Assembly (NCBI GenBank): GCA_910587785.1
Contig: CAJUOA010000015.1
Location: 1 to 26,716, forward strand
Source of the DNA: an uncultured Oscillospiraceae bacterium
GTDB lineage: Bacteria; Bacillota; Clostridia; Oscillospirales; Oscillospiraceae
Direction of reading: 5' to 3'
Length of the DNA stretch: 26,716 nt
Both the position numbers and the translations under genes were made by a program. Below the pieces are notes generated by a model that worked only from the letters and a program-made list of their open reading frames with translations, searched no databases and was not told the origin of the DNA. Below, piece after piece: positions 23,802 to 26,716 of this stretch. Within the stretch, counting starts at the first letter, position 1; each line of letters begins with the position of its first letter.

Positions 23802-23834
23802 TTGTAAACCCACTTTATAGATTTTGGTTGACAT
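23802..23834 (+). promoter_or_regulatory. Predicted BirA (biotin repressor) operator over the bioY -35 region
   Basis: TTGTAAACC (23802-23810), 15-base spacer, GGTTGACAT (23826-23834). This fits the known bacterial BirA site TTGTAAACC-N15-GGTTTACAA with two mismatches in the right half. The right half overlaps the -35 of the bioY promoter, so bound BirA-biotinyl-AMP would block transcription. Confidence 0.8.
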
Positions 23835-23856
23835 CTCGGGCGGGGTGTGGTACAGT
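23828..23856 (+). promoter_or_regulatory. bioY promoter
   Basis: TTGACA (23828-23833), 17 bases, TACAGT (23851-23856), 33 bases before the bioY start. AAAAGGAGG precedes the start codon. Confidence 0.85.
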
Positions 23857-23888
23857 TGGAGCGTACTTTAGAAAAGGAGGCAGTCCTG

Positions 23889-24437
23889 ATGGAACTGACA
23901 GCTTCAAAACTTCGCACGAGAGATATCGCGTACATTGGCATTTTCGCGGCGCTGATTGCCATCTGCTCCTGGATCTCGGTCCCCACCGCCATCCCCTTTA
24001 CCCTGCAAACGCTGGGGGTGTTTTTGGCGGTGGGCCTGCTGGGAGGACGCCGGGGGACGCTGGCGGTACTGGTCTACCTGCTCCTGGGCCTGGTGGGACT
24101 GCCGGTATTCGCCGGGTTCCACGGAGGCCCGGGGGCTCTCATGACTCCCAGCGGCGGGTACCTGATCGGGTTTTTGTTCTCCGCCCTGCTCATTTGGGCC
24201 ATAGAGCGGGCCTTTGGGCGGGGGCTCCCGGTGCTGGGCGTGAGCATGGTGCTGGGCCTGCTGGTTTGCTACGCCTTCGGCACCGTCTGGTTTATGGTGG
24301 TCTACCCCATGGGGGGCGAGGCCGTGGGCCTCTGGACCGCCCTGACCTGGTGCGTGTTCCCCTATGTGGGCTTCGACGCCCTGAAGATCGCCCTGGCCCT
24401 GGTGCTGACCGCCCAGCTGCGCCGCCATGTCCGGTGA
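23889..24437 (+). CDS. bioY: BioY biotin transporter, substrate-binding (S) component
   Basis: 182 aa from ATG 23889 (AAAAGGAGG upstream; an earlier in-frame ATG overlaps the promoter and is rejected). About six hydrophobic segments. Family motifs are IAYIGIFAALIAICSWISVP, PFTLQTLGVFLAVGLLGGRRG, LVGLPVFAGFHGGPGALMTPSGGYLIGF and the C-terminal FDALKIALALVLTAQLRR. BioY captures biotin in the membrane alone or with an ECF energy module (EcfA/EcfT), which is not encoded here. The upstream BirA-type operator supports repression when biotin is plentiful. The end overlaps the next gene's start by 11 bases. Confidence 0.95.
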   Translation: MELTASKLRTRDIAYIGIFAALIAICSWISVPTAIPFTLQTLGVFLAVGLLGGRRGTLAVLVYLLLGLVGLPVFAGFHGGPGALMTPSGGYLIGFLFSALLIWAIERAFGRGLPVLGVSMVLGLLVCYAFGTVWFMVVYPMGGEAVGLWTALTWCVFPYVGFDALKIALALVLTAQLRRHVR

Positions 24438-24855
24438 GCGTTTGCAGGGCGGCGCCCTGCCTCTGCGCCCCCACCACGGCATGTGTATGGCCTACTTCGT
24501 TGGGCACGGCTACAGCGACGGGTTTACCGCCCACATGGGGGCGCTCCTGGCGTCCCTGGGGCCGGAGCGCCCCGTCCGCCTGGTGGTGGGCACCGACGCC
24601 GTCTGCGGCGCGTGCCCCAACAACCTTGACGGCCTCTGCGACAAGCCGGAGCTGGTCGCCTCCTACGACCGGGCGGTGTTATCGCTCTGCGGCCTCGGGG
24701 AGGGCGATGAGCTGTCGTTCGGACAGTTCACCGCCCTGGTGGAGGAGCACATCCTCTCCCAGGGCCGGAGGGCCTCCATCTGTGGAGACTGTCAGTGGAA
24801 CGCTCTCTGCGCTTCCCAGAAGAGCAGATGGGGACAGTGCCGGCCTGCACGGTAG
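24427..24855 (+). CDS. DUF1284 Cys-rich protein
   Basis: 142 aa. The pattern LRPHHGMCMAYFVGHGYSDGFTAHM, then DAVCGACPNNLDGLC and YDRAVL, fits the DUF1284 family (seen by pattern, not searched). Cysteines stand at CM, CGAC, LC and, near the C-terminus, CGDCQWNALC. This is consistent with an Fe-S or zinc site, although the family's function is unknown. The ATG lies inside the bioY end (ATG...TGA overlap), so translation is coupled and the gene should be under the same BirA control. A role linked to biotin is an open inference. Confidence 0.72.
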   Translation: MSGERLQGGALPLRPHHGMCMAYFVGHGYSDGFTAHMGALLASLGPERPVRLVVGTDAVCGACPNNLDGLCDKPELVASYDRAVLSLCGLGEGDELSFGQFTALVEEHILSQGRRASICGDCQWNALCASQKSRWGQCRPAR

Positions 24856-24856
24856 C

Positions 24857-25145
24857 CTCCAGGGGCCTCCCCGGCCCCAAACCCCGGGTTCCTTTTTCCG
24901 CGTGGAAAAAGGAACCAAAAAGACGCTCAAGAAACTACGTTTCTTGAGAATCTTCCTTGATTACGGGGGTTTTTAGTTTACGCTACGACCTGTTTGACCC
25001 TTTTCCCCATTGGTGCCCTGGGCCGATGCCAGTCGAATCGCTGGAACCACTCCCTGGCCCTTCGGTGCCTATCGTTGGGTTCGCCTCCAAAAGCACGATT
25101 CTTTTCAGCCTACCGGGCCACCGGCACGGTGCGGACGATACTGCA
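24857..25145 (+). repeat. Large structured dispersed repeat, copy 2
   Basis: Direct copy of 12270-12550. The first hairpin (24887-24899 with 24904-24916, 4-base loop) has the same 13-bp length as in copy 1, but several stem pairs are changed on both sides. The second hairpin (24926-24935 with 24939-24948) is identical in both copies. The tail keeps GCTACGACCTGTTTGACCC, GGGCCGATGCCAGTCGAATC (one change) and TACCGGGCCACCGGC. Confidence 0.85.
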
Positions 25146-25160
25146 CCCTCTATCGAAAGA

Positions 25161-25192
25161 CCCCCGCCGCCTGAACGAACAGGCGGCGGGGG
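25161..25192. terminator. GC-rich hairpin terminator of the serine hydrolase gene
   Basis: Arms 25161-25173 and 25180-25192 form a perfect 13-bp stem with a 6-base loop, 20 bases past the minus-strand stop. The T-run behind it is short on both strands. Confidence 0.7.
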
Positions 25193-25212
25193 TAAACTGC
25201 GTTTCTAAAATC

Positions 25213-26716
25213 TTACTTGCCCTGTCCGGCCAGCCACTGGAAAATGGTGACCTCCTCATCCTCGATGGTCTCAACGCACTGATCGTTGAGCACATACAGC
25301 CAGGACCAATGCCCCTGGTACTGATAGGGCTCGCCGTCCGCACCATTGTACAGACCGGTCATGTCGCGGACATCATCAAACAGGGAGTAATACACCTTCT
25401 CCGCGCCGGCATCAACCAGCCGGTTGTAGAGGTTGTTGGAGAAGTTGTCCAGAGCAATGGCGCTGCCGTCATCATCCAGCTTCAGGTTATAGGCCATGGG
25501 GTTCTCGGCGTCAGCCTCGCCCTCAAAGATCTTCACGATATTGTCATTCTTGGCAGCGGTGATCCAGATGGGCAGATCCTTAATGGCCTCGACCATCTCA
25601 TCAGTCATCCAAGCGGCGTCATAAGCCTCACACACCGGATAAGCGGCGGCAAAGTACGCGGGGAACTCGGTAATCATGTTCACAGTCATATAACCGCCGT
25701 TGGAGCAGCCGCCGATATAGATACGGTCAGCATCAATCTCGGGGTGATCGGCCACGAACTTCTCAATCAGCGCCATCAGCGCGTCTGTATAGATGGAGCG
25801 CCCGCTCTCATCCTCAGCGGTCAGATACTCGCCCTCGCCGTTGTCCATCCAGAAAGTGGGCGCCTGGGGAACCAGAATGGCCGCGCCGGTCTCGCCGAAA
25901 TGCTTCTGGATATCCTCAGAGGCCAGGTTCACCACCTTGTTGCCCACCAGGGCCACAACAGGATCAGTGCCGCCCTCGCCAGCGCCGTGCAGCCAGATGA
26001 TCAGCGGAGTAGAGGCCTCCTCAGCCTCCTCCTGGGGCATCCAGGAGGCGTAGGTGAGGGTGATGCCCTCATCATCCTCTTCAGCATCCTCAGCCTTCCA
26101 AGTGAACTCGTCCTTGGTGAAGTCGTCAGCGACTTCCACAACAGCATTCTCAAAGCCCTCGGCAGTGGTGGCCTCGAAGGTCACAGCCTTACCCTCGGCG
26201 TCGGTCAGGATCTCGCCCTCAGCCAGGGCGATCTCATAAGTATGGGCAACAGGAACATTGAGGGAGCCGTCATAGAAGAAGGGATTGGCAGCATCCGAGG
26301 CGGCAGGAGAAATCTCCATCTCTACGGCAACATAAGTACCTTCCTCAGCCTTGACGCCGTTCTCGTCGCAGACATAGGCGTCCGTCACAGTGCGCTCCAC
26401 AGTCTGGGGAGCGGGCTCCGTAGCCTCCATCTTCTCGTAATCAAACCCGGGAACAGTGCGCACAGAGGAAGCGGCGAACTTCTCAGCGCTGACGCTCTCC
26501 GCATCCAGCGCCACACCCAGATTCAGCACGACCTTGTAGATCGCGGGACCCCAGTCCTGACCGGCGGCGATGGTGGTGTACTTCACATCAGCGATCTTCA
26601 CAGCATCCTCATTCTCAGCAGGCTCTTCAGTCTCGCTGGGCTCCTCAGTTTCGGCAGGCTCCTCAGCCTCGCTGGGTTCCTCGGTCTCAGTGGGCTCCTC
26701 GGTCTCGCTGGGCTCC
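25213..26716 (-). CDS. Secreted-type alpha/beta serine hydrolase (prolyl oligopeptidase/esterase-like), 5' end beyond the window
   Basis: About 500 residues are visible and the start lies past 26716. A GTG at 26601 could be read as a start, but the frame continues open upstream in a Glu/Pro linker, so the gene is partial. The N-terminal visible domain (to about 230) looks beta-rich and all-acidic, as in Ig-like domains before peptidase folds. The hydrolase part has WLHGAGEGG (oxyanion hole), GGCSNGGYM (nucleophile serine in GxSxG), the candidate acid in AAKNDNIVK and histidine in YQGHWSW. The prolyl oligopeptidase/PHB-depolymerase-like fold cleaves esters or peptides; the substrate is unknown. 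The highly acidic composition and linker suggest an exported protein anchored before the linker. It ends at a hairpin and is single-gene on its strand within view. Confidence 0.8.
   Translation of the reverse strand, partial: EPSETEEPTETEEPSEAEEPAETEEPSETEEPAENEDAVKIADVKYTTIAAGQDWGPAIYKVVLNLGVALDAESVSAEKFAASSVRTVPGFDYEKMEATEPAPQTVERTVTDAYVCDENGVKAEEGTYVAVEMEISPAASDAANPFFYDGSLNVPVAHTYEIALAEGEILTDAEGKAVTFEATTAEGFENAVVEVADDFTKDEFTWKAEDAEEDDEGITLTYASWMPQEEAEEASTPLIIWLHGAGEGGTDPVVALVGNKVVNLASEDIQKHFGETGAAILVPQAPTFWMDNGEGEYLTAEDESGRSIYTDALMALIEKFVADHPEIDADRIYIGGCSNGGYMTVNMITEFPAYFAAAYPVCEAYDAAWMTDEMVEAIKDLPIWITAAKNDNIVKIFEGEADAENPMAYNLKLDDDGSAIALDNFSNNLYNRLVDAGAEKVYYSLFDDVRDMTGLYNGADGEPYQYQGHWSWLYVLNDQCVETIEDEEVTIFQWLAGQGK
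26611..26716 (-). repeat. 18-base tandem repeat encoding EEPSET-type hexapeptides
   Basis: About six units of 18 bases, in frame, give EEPSET, EEPTET, EEPSEA, EEPAET, EEPSET, EEPAEN and run off the window end. It forms the linker of the serine hydrolase. Unit-to-unit changes are mostly synonymous or Ser/Ala/Thr swaps. Confidence 0.85.

Noticed and set aside
1..26716. CRISPR arrays, tRNA and rRNA genes, transposase genes
   Set aside because: No regularly spaced direct repeats, no cloverleaf with a T-loop, no rRNA-like conserved segments and no transposase or integrase motifs were seen on either strand.

Overview
The window looks like a chromosomal segment from a GC-rich gut-type Firmicute of class Clostridia, most like Oscillospiraceae (Flavonifractor or Intestinimonas relatives). 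This is inferred from gene content and style: strong AAGGAGG ribosome sites, sigma-A type promoters, CmpB-type permease, XpaC/TelA, YfcC with arginine deiminase, BirA-type bioY control, and small palindromic dispersed repeats. No rRNA, tRNA or CRISPR array lies inside the window. A strong promoter at 59-87 fires leftward out of it.

Layout. (1) 224-3576, minus strand: a compact, AT-richer RiPP-type locus. It has a promoter, an overlooked 32-aa precursor peptide (3366-3464), an intrinsic attenuator hairpin, a radical SAM/SPASM maturase with an N-terminal PqqD-like region, and an ABC exporter. This is the best candidate for an undescribed system. (2) 3678-8430, plus strand: a YhaN/SbcC-like ATPase without its usual nuclease partner, a CmpB-family membrane protein bracketed by inverted copies of a structured repeat, and an Mrp/NBP35 ATPase followed directly by a hicAB toxin-antitoxin pair. 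(3) 8438-12162, minus strand: an operon of metG, a Nudix hydrolase, an acyltransferase-3 membrane protein and a tiny membrane protein. (4) 12696-16229, plus strand: a four-gene envelope operon (XpaC, small membrane protein, TelA, TPM-domain protein) with a textbook promoter and a bidirectional terminator. (5) 16234-20462, minus strand: YfcC transporter, amidohydrolase, a palindromic repeat pair, a 16-aa cysteine-rich ORF and a second ABC exporter. (6) 20993-23720: a small PH-like protein (plus), then catabolic ornithine carbamoyltransferase and arginine deiminase (minus). (7) 23802-25212: bioY under a predicted BirA operator, a coupled DUF1284 Cys-rich protein, and the second copy of a roughly 280-bp structured repeat. 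(8) 25213-26716: the C-terminal part of a probably secreted serine hydrolase with a Glu/Pro hexapeptide linker, cut by the window edge.

How genes work together. The peptide, maturase and exporter at the left form a make-modify-export unit. ArcA, OTC and the YfcC carrier fit arginine catabolism with arginine/ornithine exchange, although carbamate kinase is not seen here. BioY with BirA control fits biotin salvage. XpaC, TelA and TPM fit an envelope or tellurite/stress module. Several convergent gene pairs share bidirectional terminators (8392-8428, 16196-16229, 21319-21358). All functional calls are from reading the sequence; no search was run.
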